Assembly (NCBI RefSeq): GCF_040298565.1
Contig: NZ_JBEPAK010000002.1
Coordinates: 76,943 to 140,942 of the forward strand
Length of the DNA: 64,000 nucleotides
Direction: 5' to 3'
Origin: Kitasatospora sp040298565
GTDB taxonomy: Bacteria > Actinomycetota > Actinomycetes > Streptomycetales > Streptomycetaceae
This document shows, piece by piece, positions 53,596 to 62,003 of this stretch. Position 1 is the first letter of the stretch. Each line of letters starts with the position of its first letter. A program made the position numbers and the translations under genes. The notes under the pieces are model-generated. The model was not told where the DNA came from. It did not search any database and saw only the letters and a list, made by a program, of their open reading frames with translations.

Positions 53596-55314
53596 TCAGA
53601 TGCCCGCGGCCCGGGCCAGGTCCCGCTTGACGGCGTCCAGGAGGTCGGCGGCGCGGCCGCGGGCGGCGGCCAGGTCGGCCGCCGAGTCGACCGGGAGGAC
53701 GACCTCCAGGTAGCACTTGAGCTTGGGCTCGGTGCCGGAGGGACGGACCACGATGCGGGCCGAGCGGACGGACTCGCCGGACAGGTAGTAGCGCAGGCCG
53801 TCGGTCGGCGGCAGCTCCGCGGAGCCGGCCGAGAGGTCGTCGGCGCGGGTGACGGTCAGGCCCGCCAGGACGGTCGGCGGCTGCTCGCGCAGCCGGCGCA
53901 TGGCGTCGGCGATCAGCGAGAGGTCCTGGACCCGCACGGAGAGCTGGTCGGTGGCGTGCAGGCCGTGCTCCAGCGCCAGGTCGTCCAGCAGGTCGGTCAG
54001 GGTGCGGCCGGACTGCTTGAGGGTCGCGGCGAGTTCGGCGACCAGCAGGGCGGCGGTGATGCCGTCCTTGTCCCGGACGCCTTGCGGGTCGACGCAGTAG
54101 CCGAGCGCCTCCTCGTAGCCGTAGCGCAGGCCCTCGGCCCGGGAGATCCACTTGAAGCCGGTCAGGGTCTCGGCGTAGCCCAGGCCCGCGGCCTCGGCGA
54201 TCCGGCCGAGCAGGGTGGCCGAGACGATCGTGGTGGCGAAGGTGCCCTCGACCTTCTTGGCGACCAGGGCCGAGCCGAGCAGGGCGCCGACCTCGTCGCC
54301 GCGCAGCATGCGCCACCCGGCGGTGCCGTTGCCGCTGCCGGCCGCGTTGCCGTGCAGGGGGACGGCCACCGCGCAGCGGTCCGCGTCCGGGTCGTTGGCG
54401 ATCACGATGTCCGGGCCGACCGCGGCGGCGGTGCGGAAGGCGAGGTCCATCGCCCCCGGCTCCTCCGGGTTCGGGAAGGCCACGGTCGGGAAGTCCGGGT
54501 CGGGCTCGGCCTGCTCGGCGACCACCGTGGGCGCCGGGAAGCCCGCCCGGCGGAAGGCGGCGAGCAGGGTGTCGCGGCCGACGCCGTGCATCGGGGTGTA
54601 GACCACGTCCAGCTCGCGCGGGCTGTGGGCGTCGACGATGGAGACGGCGCGGGTCAGGTAGGCCTCGACGACGTCCTCGCCGAGCACCTCCCAGCCGTCC
54701 TCGGCGCGGGGGACGTCGTCCAGCGAGCCGATCGCGTCGATCTCGGCGGCGATCCCGGCGTCGGCCGGCGGGACGATCTGCGAGCCGTCGCCCAGGTAGA
54801 CCTTGTAGCCGTTGTCCTGCGGCGGGTTGTGGCTGGCGGTGACGGTCACGCCGGCGGCGGCGCCGAGGTGGCGGACGGCGAAGGCGAGCACCGGGGTGGG
54901 CAGCGGGCGCGGCAGCAGGGCGGCGCGCAGGCCGGCCGCGACCACCACGGCGGCGGTGTCGCGGGCGAAGTCGTACGACTTGTGCCGGGCGTCGTAGCCG
55001 ATGACGACCAGGTCGCCCAGGTTCTCCTTCTTGACGTACGCGACCAGGCCGGCCGCGGCCCGGATCACCACGGCGCGGTTCATCCGCATCGGGCCGGCGC
55101 CGAGTTCGCCCCGGAGTCCGGCGGTGCCGAACTGCAGGCGGTCGGCGAAGCGCTCGGCGAGCTCGGACCAGGCGAGCGCGCCGTCCTCCTCGGCCTCCGG
55201 AGCCTCGGCCCGGGCCAGCAGGGCGGTCAGTTCCTCGCGGGTCTGCGGGTCGGGGTCCTCGGCCAGCCAGGTCCGGGCCCGGGCGAGGAGATCGGTGGTG
55301 GGTGCCTGCGTCAT
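53596..55314 (-). CDS. Phosphoglucomutase/phosphomannomutase family protein (likely phosphopentomutase)
   Basis: A 572-residue alpha-D-phosphohexomutase. It has FGTAGLRGELGAGPMRMNR, the active-site Ser in VTASHNPPQDNGYK, the metal-binding DPDADRC and the sugar-binding and phosphate-binding ends (GEEALGYC-equivalent YEEALGYCVDP, RPSGTEPK). This long type with FGTAGLR resembles PGM2/PgcA, which can also isomerise ribose-1-phosphate. Its place beside PNP and deoC makes a phosphopentomutase role plausible, joining the two. No palindrome in front of it was found, so it may be read from the PNP promoter or its own. Confidence 0.85.
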   Translation of the reverse strand: MTQAPTTDLLARARTWLAEDPDPQTREELTALLARAEAPEAEEDGALAWSELAERFADRLQFGTAGLRGELGAGPMRMNRAVVIRAAAGLVAYVKKENLGDLVVIGYDARHKSYDFARDTAAVVVAAGLRAALLPRPLPTPVLAFAVRHLGAAAGVTVTASHNPPQDNGYKVYLGDGSQIVPPADAGIAAEIDAIGSLDDVPRAEDGWEVLGEDVVEAYLTRAVSIVDAHSPRELDVVYTPMHGVGRDTLLAAFRRAGFPAPTVVAEQAEPDPDFPTVAFPNPEEPGAMDLAFRTAAAVGPDIVIANDPDADRCAVAVPLHGNAAGSGNGTAGWRMLRGDEVGALLGSALVAKKVEGTFATTIVSATLLGRIAEAAGLGYAETLTGFKWISRAEGLRYGYEEALGYCVDPQGVRDKDGITAALLVAELAATLKQSGRTLTDLLDDLALEHGLHATDQLSVRVQDLSLIADAMRRLREQPPTVLAGLTVTRADDLSAGSAELPPTDGLRYYLSGESVRSARIVVRPSGTEPKLKCYLEVVLPVDSAADLAAARGRAADLLDAVKRDLARAAGI

Positions 55315-55393
55315 GTTGCCAGCTCCATCGGGAAGTGCGTCGGTGTGTCGGCCTGAGGGTTCCGCGCAAGACGGGAAGAGGTGTGCACATGCG

Positions 55394-55448
55394 GACGGGG
55401 CCCGCCGGAGGGCGCGATCGTCGGATCACGCCGGCCGTGGGCCCCGTC
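55394..55448 (-). terminator. Probable terminator after the PNP gene
   Basis: Inverted repeat 55394-55408 with 55431-55448 (15 paired bases with a 3 nt bulge), 26 bp beyond the PNP stop. Confidence 0.55.
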
Positions 55449-55474
55449 ACTCATGATTCTGCGCCCGGGAGGCG

Positions 55475-56296
55475 TCAGATCCGCTCCAGGACCTTCGCCA
55501 GCAGCTCGCCCATGCGCTCGGCGGAGGCCTTGCCGGCCTCCAGCACCTCTTCGTGGTTGAGCGGCTCGCCGGTCATGCCGGCGGCCAGGTTGGTGACCAG
55601 GGAGATGCCGAGCACCTCGGAGCCGGCCTCGCGGGCGGCGATGGCCTCCAGGGTGGTGGACATGCCGACCAGCTCGCCGCCGATCACCCGGGCCATGTTG
55701 ACCTCGGCCGGGGTCTCGTAGTGCGGGCCGCGGAACTGGACGTAGACGGCCTCGTCCAGGCTCGGGTCGACCTCGCGGCAGAGCGCGCGCAGGCGCTTGG
55801 AGTACAGGTCGGTGAGGTCGACGAAGTTGGCGCCCACGATCGGGGAGTCCCCGGTCAGGTTGATGTGGTCGCTGATCAGGACCGGCTGGCCCGGGGTCCA
55901 GCCCTGGCGCAGGCCGCCGCAGCCGTTGGTCAGCACGATGGTGGCGCAGCCGGCCGCGGCGGCGGTGCGCACGCCGTGGACGACGGTGGCCACGCCGTGG
56001 CCCTCGTAGTAGTGGTTGCGGCCGAGGAAGATCAGGGCGCGCTTGTCGCCGATCTTCACCGAGCGGATCTTGCCGGCGTGGCCGGCGACGGCGGGGGCGG
56101 GGAAGCCCGGGAGCTCGGTGACCGGGAACTCGGCCACGGTCTCGCCCAGGGCGTCGGCGGCCGGCACCCAGCCGGAGCCCATCACCAGGGCGACGTCGTG
56201 CCGCTCGGCACCGGTCAGCTCGCGCAGGCGCTCGGCGGCGGCCTGGGCGGCGGCGTAGGGGTCGGCGGAGACGACCGACTGAGGAGAAGCGTTCAC
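55475..56296 (-). CDS. Purine nucleoside phosphorylase
   Basis: Phosphorolysis of (deoxy)inosine and guanosine. The 273-residue trimer-type PNP has VALVMGSGWVPAAD (phosphate), LGRNHYYEGH, LTNGCGGLRQGW, GPHYETPAEV and SLVTNLAAGMTGEPLNHEEV. GTG 56296 is 7 nt from a TATCCT -10 on the same strand, so the mRNA appears leaderless. The palindrome lies 26 nt upstream of the start. It probably works with Add, and its pentose-1-phosphate goes to the mutase. Confidence 0.93.
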   Translation of the reverse strand: MNASPQSVVSADPYAAAQAAAERLRELTGAERHDVALVMGSGWVPAADALGETVAEFPVTELPGFPAPAVAGHAGKIRSVKIGDKRALIFLGRNHYYEGHGVATVVHGVRTAAAAGCATIVLTNGCGGLRQGWTPGQPVLISDHINLTGDSPIVGANFVDLTDLYSKRLRALCREVDPSLDEAVYVQFRGPHYETPAEVNMARVIGGELVGMSTTLEAIAAREAGSEVLGISLVTNLAAGMTGEPLNHEEVLEAGKASAERMGELLAKVLERI

Positions 56297-56707
56297 GGAT
56301 CCGAGGATAGACGGGATTTGGCTACGCGCGTAGAAAATCCGCCGCGGCATGCCGGATCGTTACCCGGTTGACCCGAAAACACAGCTCGGTGGCGCTTTCC
56401 GGGCCGTCCGGCTTGTCGGTACGTACAGGAATCGGTCCGTACCGGAACCGGCACGGTCCGGGATCCCCGCACGCCGGGATCGGCACGGCCCGGGACGGTC
56501 GCCGCTAGGGCCCGTCTTCAAACCCCCGCCTGCGGGCCGACGCCGGGGCACGCGCCTCGCCGCGTTGTCGTCGGTCGCCGATGGCCCCCAGCCTCCGGCC
56601 GGGAGGTGCCCCCACCGCATGGACTCCCTCCTCCGCCTTGCGATGCACGCACCCCAACGCCGCCCCGCCCGCTCTTCGGGCGGACGACGGGGGTTTGAAG
56701 ACGGGCC
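56297..56707. other. Intergenic region with PNP promoter and MITE
   Basis: Holds the PNP promoter (-10 TATCCT on the minus strand, forward 56304-56309), the palindrome at 56322-56333 and, from 56505, nearly the whole 207 bp MITE. Between 56334 and 56504 I see no gene, only an alternation of CGG and GGTAC-rich sequence. Confidence 0.6.
56322..56333 (-). promoter_or_regulatory. PNP operator CTACGCGCGTAG (copy 6)
   Basis: Exact palindrome, 12 nt upstream of the TATCCT -10, thus over the expected -35. Confidence 0.72.
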
Positions 56708-56711
56708 CTAG
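56505..56711. mobile_element. 207 bp MITE-like element with 24 bp terminal inverted repeats
   Basis: Bounded by perfect 24 bp terminal inverted repeats (56505-56528 and 56688-56711); each outer end begins CTAGGGCCCGTCTTCAAACC. Both ends carry CTAG, so the target may be CTAG or TA. The interior is noncoding and shows more inverted structure. It cannot encode a transposase, so it would need one in trans, for example an IS5-type. The right end lies on the stop codon of the next gene. I recall such short noncoding elements in streptomycetes but could not confirm family membership. Confidence 0.75.
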
Positions 56712-57145
56712 CAGGGCCGGCGGCGCAGGTCCAGCACGTAGTCGTCCGGAGCCCCGGCGCTCTCCGCGGCGTCGGCGATCAGACCGAGGTAGCGGGCCGC
56801 CGGCAGGCCGCCCTCGTAGTCGTTGAGCACGTACGTCCAGACCGGGATGTCGCCGTCCAGCGTCTGCGCGCGCAGCTTGATCTTGCGGTAGATGCCGAGC
56901 TGGACCCCCTCCCAGCGGTCCAGCCCCTCCTCGTCCATCGGGGCGATGTCGTACAGCGAGACGAAGACCCGGTCCTTCTCGTCCTCGACGACGGTGGCCA
57001 GCGAGCCCTCCCAGCCGAGCTGCTCGCCGCCGAAGGTGAGTCGCCAGCCGTCCAGCCATCCGGTGCCGCGCAGCGGTGAGTGCGGGGCTCGGCGGGTCAT
57101 CTGCCGGGCATCGAGGTTGGTGGCATACGCGGCGTAAAGGGGCAT
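56708..57145 (-). CDS. Gamma-glutamylcyclotransferase-like protein
   Basis: A 145-residue protein starting PLYAAYATNLDARQM, the YGTNL-type phosphate/substrate loop of GGCT-like folds, with LATVVEDEKDRVFVSLYDI later (the acidic residues of the active site). The last codon is followed by a TAG formed by the CTAG end of the MITE, so the original stop may have been replaced. TACGCT is 7 nt before ATG 57145, so the mRNA is probably leaderless. Family members cleave gamma-glutamyl dipeptides; the real substrate is unknown. Confidence 0.8.
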   Translation of the reverse strand: MPLYAAYATNLDARQMTRRAPHSPLRGTGWLDGWRLTFGGEQLGWEGSLATVVEDEKDRVFVSLYDIAPMDEEGLDRWEGVQLGIYRKIKLRAQTLDGDIPVWTYVLNDYEGGLPAARYLGLIADAAESAGAPDDYVLDLRRRPC

Positions 57146-57152
57146 GGGGGCC

Positions 57153-57158
57153 AGCGTA
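57153..57158 (-). promoter_or_regulatory. -10 element of the GGCT-like gene
   Basis: TACGCT on the minus strand, 7 nt from the start codon. Confidence 0.5.
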
Positions 57159-57261
57159 GCCCGGTCGGCCCACGCTCCGGGGCGAGTGCCGGTCCGCACG
57201 GAGTCCAGTGTGGCTTCGTACGGAGCCCGGACCCCGTTGTGGCGGCGGCCCCGGCGTGCGG

Positions 57262-57274
57262 GACAATGGTGAGC
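57262..57274 (+). promoter_or_regulatory. Leaderless-type promoter of the LpdA-like gene
   Basis: GACAAT (57262-57267), 7 nt and then GTG 57275. This supports 57275 over ATG 57266 as the start. Confidence 0.5.
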
Positions 57275-58714
57275 GTGACTCGGATCGTGATCATCGGTGG
57301 CGGACCCGGCGGATACGAGGCGGCCCTGGTGGCCTCCCAGCTCGGCGCGGAGGTGACCGTCGTCGACCGCGACGGCCTGGGCGGATCGGCGGTGCTCACG
57401 GACTGCGTGCCGTCGAAGACCCTGATCGCGACCGCGGAGGTGATGACCACCTTCGACAGCTCGTACGAGGAGCTGGGCATCACCGTCGCCCGGGACGGCG
57501 CCGACCAGGACGCCAAGGTCATCGGCGTGGACCTGGGCAAGGTCAACCGCCGTGTGAAGCGCCTGGCGATCGCGCAGTCCCACGACATCACCCAGTCCGT
57601 CACCCGCGCCGGGGTCACCGTGCTGCGCGGCCGCGGCCGGCTCGGCGCCGGCGGGCAGGCCGTGGACGGCTCCCGCGAGGTGCTGGTGGACGGTCCCGAC
57701 GGCACCGTGCAGTCGCTGCGCGCCGACGCCGTGCTGATCGCCACCGGCGCGCACCCGCGCGAGCTGCCGGACGCCCAGCCGGACGGCGAGCGGATCCTCA
57801 CCTGGACCCAGGTGTACGACCTGGAGGAGCTGCCCCGCGAGCTGATCGTGGTCGGCTCCGGTGTGACCGGCGCCGAGTTCGCCGGTGCCTACCAGGCGCT
57901 CGGCTCCAAGGTCACCCTGGTGTCCAGCCGCGACCGGGTGCTGCCGGGCGAGGACCCGGACGCCGCGGAGGTGCTGGAGGACGTCTTCCGGCGCCGCGGC
58001 ATGAACGTGATGGGCCGTTCCCGCGCCGAGACGGTCAAGAGGATCGGCGAGCGGGTCGAGGTGACCCTCTCCGACGGCACGGTGATCGAGGGCACCCACT
58101 GCCTGATGGCGGTCGGCTCGATCCCCAACACGGCCGACATGGGCCTGGAGGAGGCCGGGGTCAAGCTCAACGACTGGGGCCAGATCCAGGTCGACCGGGT
58201 CTCCCGCACCAGCGCCCCGGGCGTCTACGCGGCGGGCGACTGCACCGGGGTGTTCATGCTCGCCTCGGTGGCGGCCATGCAGGGGCGGATCGCGATGTAC
58301 CACGCGCTCGGCGACGCGGTGCAGCCGCTGAACCTCAAGACCGTGGCCTCCAACGTCTTCACCGACCCGGAGATCGCCACCGTCGGTTACACCGCGGCCG
58401 ACGTGGAGTGCGGCAAGATGGACGCCGTCGTGGTCAAGCTGCCGCTGCGCGGCAACCCGCGGGCGAAGATGCAGGGCATCCGGGACGGCTTCGTGAAGCT
58501 GTTCTGCCGCCCGGGCACCGGGATCGTGGTCGGCGGCGTGGTCGTCGCCCCGCGGGCCAGCGAGCTGATCCACCCGATCTCGCTCGCGGTGGACGCCAAT
58601 CTGACGGTCGAACAGGTGGCCAGCGCCTTCACCGTCTACCCGTCCGTGTCCGGTTCGACCGCCGAGGTCGCCCGGCAGCTGCACATCCGCAAGCGGGCGG
58701 CCGGCGAATCCTGA
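57275..58714 (+). CDS. LpdA-type NAD(P)H quinone dehydrogenase
   Basis: A 479-residue two-dinucleotide-binding flavoprotein. The FAD site is VTRIVIIGGGPGGYEAALVA, the NAD site IVVGSGVTGAEFAGAY, and the third motif VYAAGDCTGVF. The redox-disulfide position reads GSAVLTDCVPSK; the first Cys of the lipoamide-dehydrogenase CxxxxC is absent. This matches the Mycobacterium LpdA (Rv3303c) class, which reduces quinones rather than lipoamide. GTG 57275 fits the protein start. It is followed by a hairpin. Confidence 0.9.
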   Translation: MTRIVIIGGGPGGYEAALVASQLGAEVTVVDRDGLGGSAVLTDCVPSKTLIATAEVMTTFDSSYEELGITVARDGADQDAKVIGVDLGKVNRRVKRLAIAQSHDITQSVTRAGVTVLRGRGRLGAGGQAVDGSREVLVDGPDGTVQSLRADAVLIATGAHPRELPDAQPDGERILTWTQVYDLEELPRELIVVGSGVTGAEFAGAYQALGSKVTLVSSRDRVLPGEDPDAAEVLEDVFRRRGMNVMGRSRAETVKRIGERVEVTLSDGTVIEGTHCLMAVGSIPNTADMGLEEAGVKLNDWGQIQVDRVSRTSAPGVYAAGDCTGVFMLASVAAMQGRIAMYHALGDAVQPLNLKTVASNVFTDPEIATVGYTAADVECGKMDAVVVKLPLRGNPRAKMQGIRDGFVKLFCRPGTGIVVGGVVVAPRASELIHPISLAVDANLTVEQVASAFTVYPSVSGSTAEVARQLHIRKRAAGES

Positions 58715-58721
58715 GCCCGAG

Positions 58722-58766
58722 GCGCGAAGTTGGGGGCGGCTGCCGACCGGCGGCCGCCCTTCGCGC
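58722..58766 (+). terminator. Terminator after the LpdA-like gene
   Basis: Outer 8 bp stem GCGCGAAG/CTTCGCGC (58722-58729 with 58759-58766) enclosing an inner GGGCGGC/GCCGCCC stem. Confidence 0.6.
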
Positions 58767-58813
58767 GTCGGGAGCCCTCACCCGGACAGCGGGCGCAGTC
58801 CCGGGTTGTTGAC

Positions 58814-58907
58814 GGCGCGTATTGTACGGTCACGCGCCGCTCTTCGGTGAGCAATTCCAGCTACCAGCTGCAAACGCCTGAAAGCAGACGGTCACGCAGG
58901 TTACCGT
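58814..58907. promoter_or_regulatory. Repeat-rich promoter region of the DeoR gene
   Basis: Contains a perfect GGCGCGT-N11-ACGCGCC dyad (58814-58838), two direct copies of ACGGTCACGC (58826-58835 and 58888-58897), and ACGGT-N10-ACCGT (58888-58907) ending 8 bp before the GTG. The last lies in the core promoter, so an autoregulatory operator is likely. Confidence 0.55.
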
Positions 58908-58914
58908 CGGTTCT

Positions 58915-59907
58915 GTGTTTGCAGCAGAACGTCGCCAGTTGATCCTCGAAATGGTGCGCGCCAACGGAGCGGTCTCGCTCCGGGAGTTGGCCCGCGTCGT
59001 CCAGACCTCCGAAGTGACCGTGCGCCGCGACGTGCGGGCCCTGGAGGCAGAAGGGCTCCTCGACCGCCGGCACGGCGGCGCGGTGCTCCCCGGCGGCTTC
59101 AGCCGCGAACCCGGTTACCCGCAGAAGACCCACCTGTCCGCGGCGGAGAAGAGCGCCATCGCGGACCTCGCCGCCGGACTGGTGGAGGAGGGCGACGCCG
59201 TGGTCGTCGGCGCCGGCACCACGACCCAGGAGCTGGCCCGCCGGCTGGCGCGGGTGCCGGGCCTGACCGTGGTCACCAACTCGCTCCTGGTCGCCCAGGC
59301 GCTGGCGCACGCCAACCGGGTCGAGGTGGTGATGACCGGCGGCACCCTGCGCGGCTCCAACTACGCGTTGGTGGGCAGCGGCGCCGAGCAGTCGCTGCAG
59401 GGGCTGCGGGTCACCAAGGCCTTCATCTCCGGCAGCGGGCTCACCGCCGAGCGCGGACTGTCCACCGCGAACATGCTGTCCGCGAGCGTGGACCGAGCAC
59501 TGGTGCAGTCGGCCGCCGAGGTCATCGTCCTCGCCGACCACACCAAGCTCGGCGCGGACAGCATGTTCCAGACCGTCGCCACCGAGATGATCACCCGGCT
59601 GGTCACCGACGAGCAGGCCACCGCCGACGACGCCACCGCCCGCGAGCTGGACGCGCTGGCCGACTGCGGGGTCCAGATCGACCTCGCGCCGTTCGGCGCG
59701 GCCCCCGCCGGGGACGCCCCGGTGCACGGCACCGGCAGCGGGCCCGTCCACCAGACCCAGCCCGGCCCGATGGGCCGGCGTCCCGCCCCGGGCCCCGGCG
59801 GTGCTCCGCTGCCCGGACAGCGCCGCCCCGGCACCCACGGAGGGCCGGCCGGGCCGGGCGGGATGCCGGTCCGACTGGCCGAGCTGGGCCTGCCGCGGGG
59901 GCGCTGA
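58915..59907 (+). CDS. DeoR/GlpR-family transcriptional regulator
   Basis: A 330-residue DeoR repressor. It has an N-terminal winged helix (RRQLILEMVRANGAVSLRELARVVQTSEVTVRRDVRALEAEG) and a sugar-phosphate-sensing domain (VVVGAGTTTQELARRL, VTNSLLVAQAL, VMTGGTLRGSNYALVG, LADHTKLG). The C-terminal 70 residues are an unusual Pro/Gly-rich tail. It lies 2.6 kb from the PNP and 6 kb from deoC, so it is a candidate, but no more, for the regulator of the nucleoside genes. GTG 58915 is the start. Confidence 0.85.
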   Translation: MFAAERRQLILEMVRANGAVSLRELARVVQTSEVTVRRDVRALEAEGLLDRRHGGAVLPGGFSREPGYPQKTHLSAAEKSAIADLAAGLVEEGDAVVVGAGTTTQELARRLARVPGLTVVTNSLLVAQALAHANRVEVVMTGGTLRGSNYALVGSGAEQSLQGLRVTKAFISGSGLTAERGLSTANMLSASVDRALVQSAAEVIVLADHTKLGADSMFQTVATEMITRLVTDEQATADDATARELDALADCGVQIDLAPFGAAPAGDAPVHGTGSGPVHQTQPGPMGRRPAPGPGGAPLPGQRRPGTHGGPAGPGGMPVRLAELGLPRGR

Positions 59908-59934
59908 GCCCGTCGTCCGTACGGTGGGGAAACA

Positions 59935-59974
59935 CGACCGGTCCGCACACCCCGAAAGGCGTACGGACCGGTCG
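59935..59974 (+). terminator. Terminator after the DeoR gene
   Basis: Perfect 11 bp stem CGACCGGTCCG/CGGACCGGTCG (59935-59945 with 59964-59974) and an 18 nt loop. Confidence 0.65.
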
Positions 59975-60109
59975 AGAGGTTGACGGACCGCGCGGCGGCC
60001 CCTGCGGACCGCCCCGGCCGCGGCCCGGTTCGAGCCGCGGCCCGGGCCGGCGGTCGGATCGGTGACCAGGGCCGGTGACCCGCGTCGGCCGGTGGCGGCC
60101 AGGGCCGGC

Positions 60110-60196
60110 GATCCGGACCGGTGACCCGGGCCGGTGCCGGGGCCGGGGATCCGGACCGGTGACCCGGGCCGGTGCCGGGGCCGGGGATCCGGACCG
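60110..60196. repeat. 38 bp tandem repeat, 2.3 copies
   Basis: Two identical 38 bp units (60110-60147 and 60148-60185) and the first 11 bp of a third, each beginning GATCCGGACCGGTGACCCGG. Degenerate copies extend to about 60061. Confidence 0.85.
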
Positions 60197-60227
60197 CCGG
60201 TGGCCCGAGGTCAGACCGTGCTTGCGG

Positions 60228-62003
60228 TCAGTCCTTGATCTCGCACAGCGCGGCGCCGCTGCTGACGCTCGCGCCCACCTCGGCCTTGAGGCCGACGACG
60301 GTGCCCGACTTGTGGGCGTTCAGCGGCTGCTCCATCTTCATCGCCTCCAGGACCACGATCAGCTCGCCCTCGGCGACGACCTGGCCCTCCTCGACGGCGA
60401 CCTTGACGATGGTGCCCTGCATCGGGGAGGCCAGGGTGTCGCCGCTGACGGCCGAGCCGGCCTTCTTGGCGCCCGCCCGGCGCTTGGCCTTGGCGGCACC
60501 CGCCGCACCGGCCGCCGGGGCCGCCGCGACGCCCAGCGAGGACGGCAGCGAGACCTCGATCCGCTTCCCGCCGACCTCGACGACCACGGTCTCCCGGGTC
60601 TCCGCCTCCTCGCCCTCGCCGGCGGCACCGGCGAACGGCGGGATGGTGTTGTCGAACTCGGTCTCGATCCAGCGGGTGTAGACCTTGAACGGCTCGTCGC
60701 TGCCGTGCACCTCGGGCGCGAAGGCCGGGTCGGTGACGACCGCCTGGTGGAACGGGATGGCGGTGGCCATGCCCTCGACCTTGAACTCGTTCAGCGCGCG
60801 GCGGGCCCGCTCCAGGGCCTGCTTGCGGTCGCGGCCCGAGACGATCAGCTTGGCCAGCAGCGAGTCCCAGGCGGGGCCGATGACCGAGCCGCTCTCGACG
60901 CCGGAGTCCAGGCGCACGCCCGGGCCGGACGGCGGGGCGAACAGCGTCACGGTGCCGGGCGCGGGCAGGAAGTTCCGGCCCGGGTCCTCGCCGTTGATGC
61001 GGAACTCGAAGGAGTGGCCGCGGATCTCCGGGTCGTCGTAGCCGAGCTCCTCGCCGTCGGCGATCCGGAACATCTCGCGGACCAGGTCGATCCCGGTGAC
61101 CTCCTCGGTGACCGGGTGCTCCACCTGCAGACGGGTGTTGACCTCCAGGAAGGAGATCGTGCCGTCCTTCGCCACCAGGAACTCACAGGTCCCGGCGCCC
61201 TCGTAGCCGGCCTCCTTCAGGATGGCCTTGGACGCGCGGTACAGCTCGGCGTTCTGCTCCGGGGTCAGGAACGGCGCGGGCGCCTCCTCGACCAGCTTCT
61301 GGTGCCGGCGCTGCAGCGAGCAGTCACGGGTGGAGACGACCACCACGTTGCCGTGCTTGTCGGCGAGGCACTGGGTCTCCACGTGCCGCGGGTTGTCCAG
61401 GTAGCGCTCGACGAAGCACTCGCCGCGGCCGAAGGCGGCGACCGCCTCGCGCACCGCGGAGTCGTACAGCTCCGGGATCTCCTCCAGCGTGCGGGCGACC
61501 TTGAGGCCGCGTCCGCCGCCGCCGAAGGCCGCCTTGATGGCGACCGGCAGGCCGTGCTCCCGGGCGAAGGCGACGACCTCGTCGGCGCCCGAGACCGGGT
61601 CGGGGGTGCCGGCCACCAGCGGGGCGCCGGCGCGCTGGGCGACGTGACGGGCGGTGACCTTGTCACCGAGGTCGCGGATCGCCTGCGGCGGCGGGCCGAT
61701 CCAGGTCAGCCCCGCGTCCAGGACGGCCTGGGCGAACTCGGCGTTCTCCGACAGGAACCCGTAACCGGGGTGGACGGCGTCGGCGCCGGAGTCCTCGGCG
61801 GCCTTGAGGACCTTGGCGATGTCCAGGTAACTGGTGCCGGGGGTGTCACCGCCCAGCGCGTAAGCCTCGTCGGCCGCGCGGACGTGCAGCGCATCCCGGT
61901 CCGGCTCGGCGTAGACGGCGACGCTGGCGATACCGGCGTCCGAGCAGGCCCGGGCGACGCGGACGGCGATTTCCCCGCGGTTGGCGATGAGCACCTTGCG
62001 CAC
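60228..62003 (-). CDS. Acetyl/propionyl-CoA carboxylase alpha subunit (biotin carboxylase plus BCCP)
   Basis: A 591-residue fusion of biotin carboxylase and biotin carrier. VRKVLIANRGEIAVRVARA starts the N-domain; the ATP grasp has AAFGGGGRGLKV; HPVTEEVTGIDLVREM is the active-site region. An Ala/Lys-rich linker then leads to the carrier with the biotinylated Lys in LEAMKMEQPL. It forms acyl-CoA carboxylases with beta and epsilon subunits encoded elsewhere, probably to the right of this window. GTG 62003 has AAGGGAG upstream and gives the usual length. Confidence 0.93.
   Translation of the reverse strand: MRKVLIANRGEIAVRVARACSDAGIASVAVYAEPDRDALHVRAADEAYALGGDTPGTSYLDIAKVLKAAEDSGADAVHPGYGFLSENAEFAQAVLDAGLTWIGPPPQAIRDLGDKVTARHVAQRAGAPLVAGTPDPVSGADEVVAFAREHGLPVAIKAAFGGGGRGLKVARTLEEIPELYDSAVREAVAAFGRGECFVERYLDNPRHVETQCLADKHGNVVVVSTRDCSLQRRHQKLVEEAPAPFLTPEQNAELYRASKAILKEAGYEGAGTCEFLVAKDGTISFLEVNTRLQVEHPVTEEVTGIDLVREMFRIADGEELGYDDPEIRGHSFEFRINGEDPGRNFLPAPGTVTLFAPPSGPGVRLDSGVESGSVIGPAWDSLLAKLIVSGRDRKQALERARRALNEFKVEGMATAIPFHQAVVTDPAFAPEVHGSDEPFKVYTRWIETEFDNTIPPFAGAAGEGEEAETRETVVVEVGGKRIEVSLPSSLGVAAAPAAGAAGAAKAKRRAGAKKAGSAVSGDTLASPMQGTIVKVAVEEGQVVAEGELIVVLEAMKMEQPLNAHKSGTVVGLKAEVGASVSSGAALCEIKD

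Larger units (their letters stand above)
59908..60227. other. 320 bp intergenic region with tandem repeats
   Basis: Holds the terminator (59935-59974) and a block of short GC-rich repeats (60110-60196, with looser copies upstream from 60061). No gene is supported. Confidence 0.6.

Noticed and set aside
56505..57266. A 253-residue minus-strand protein ending in GFEDGP
   Set aside because: It reads across the MITE and out of frame through the GGCT-like gene; the GFEDGP end is just the terminal repeat.
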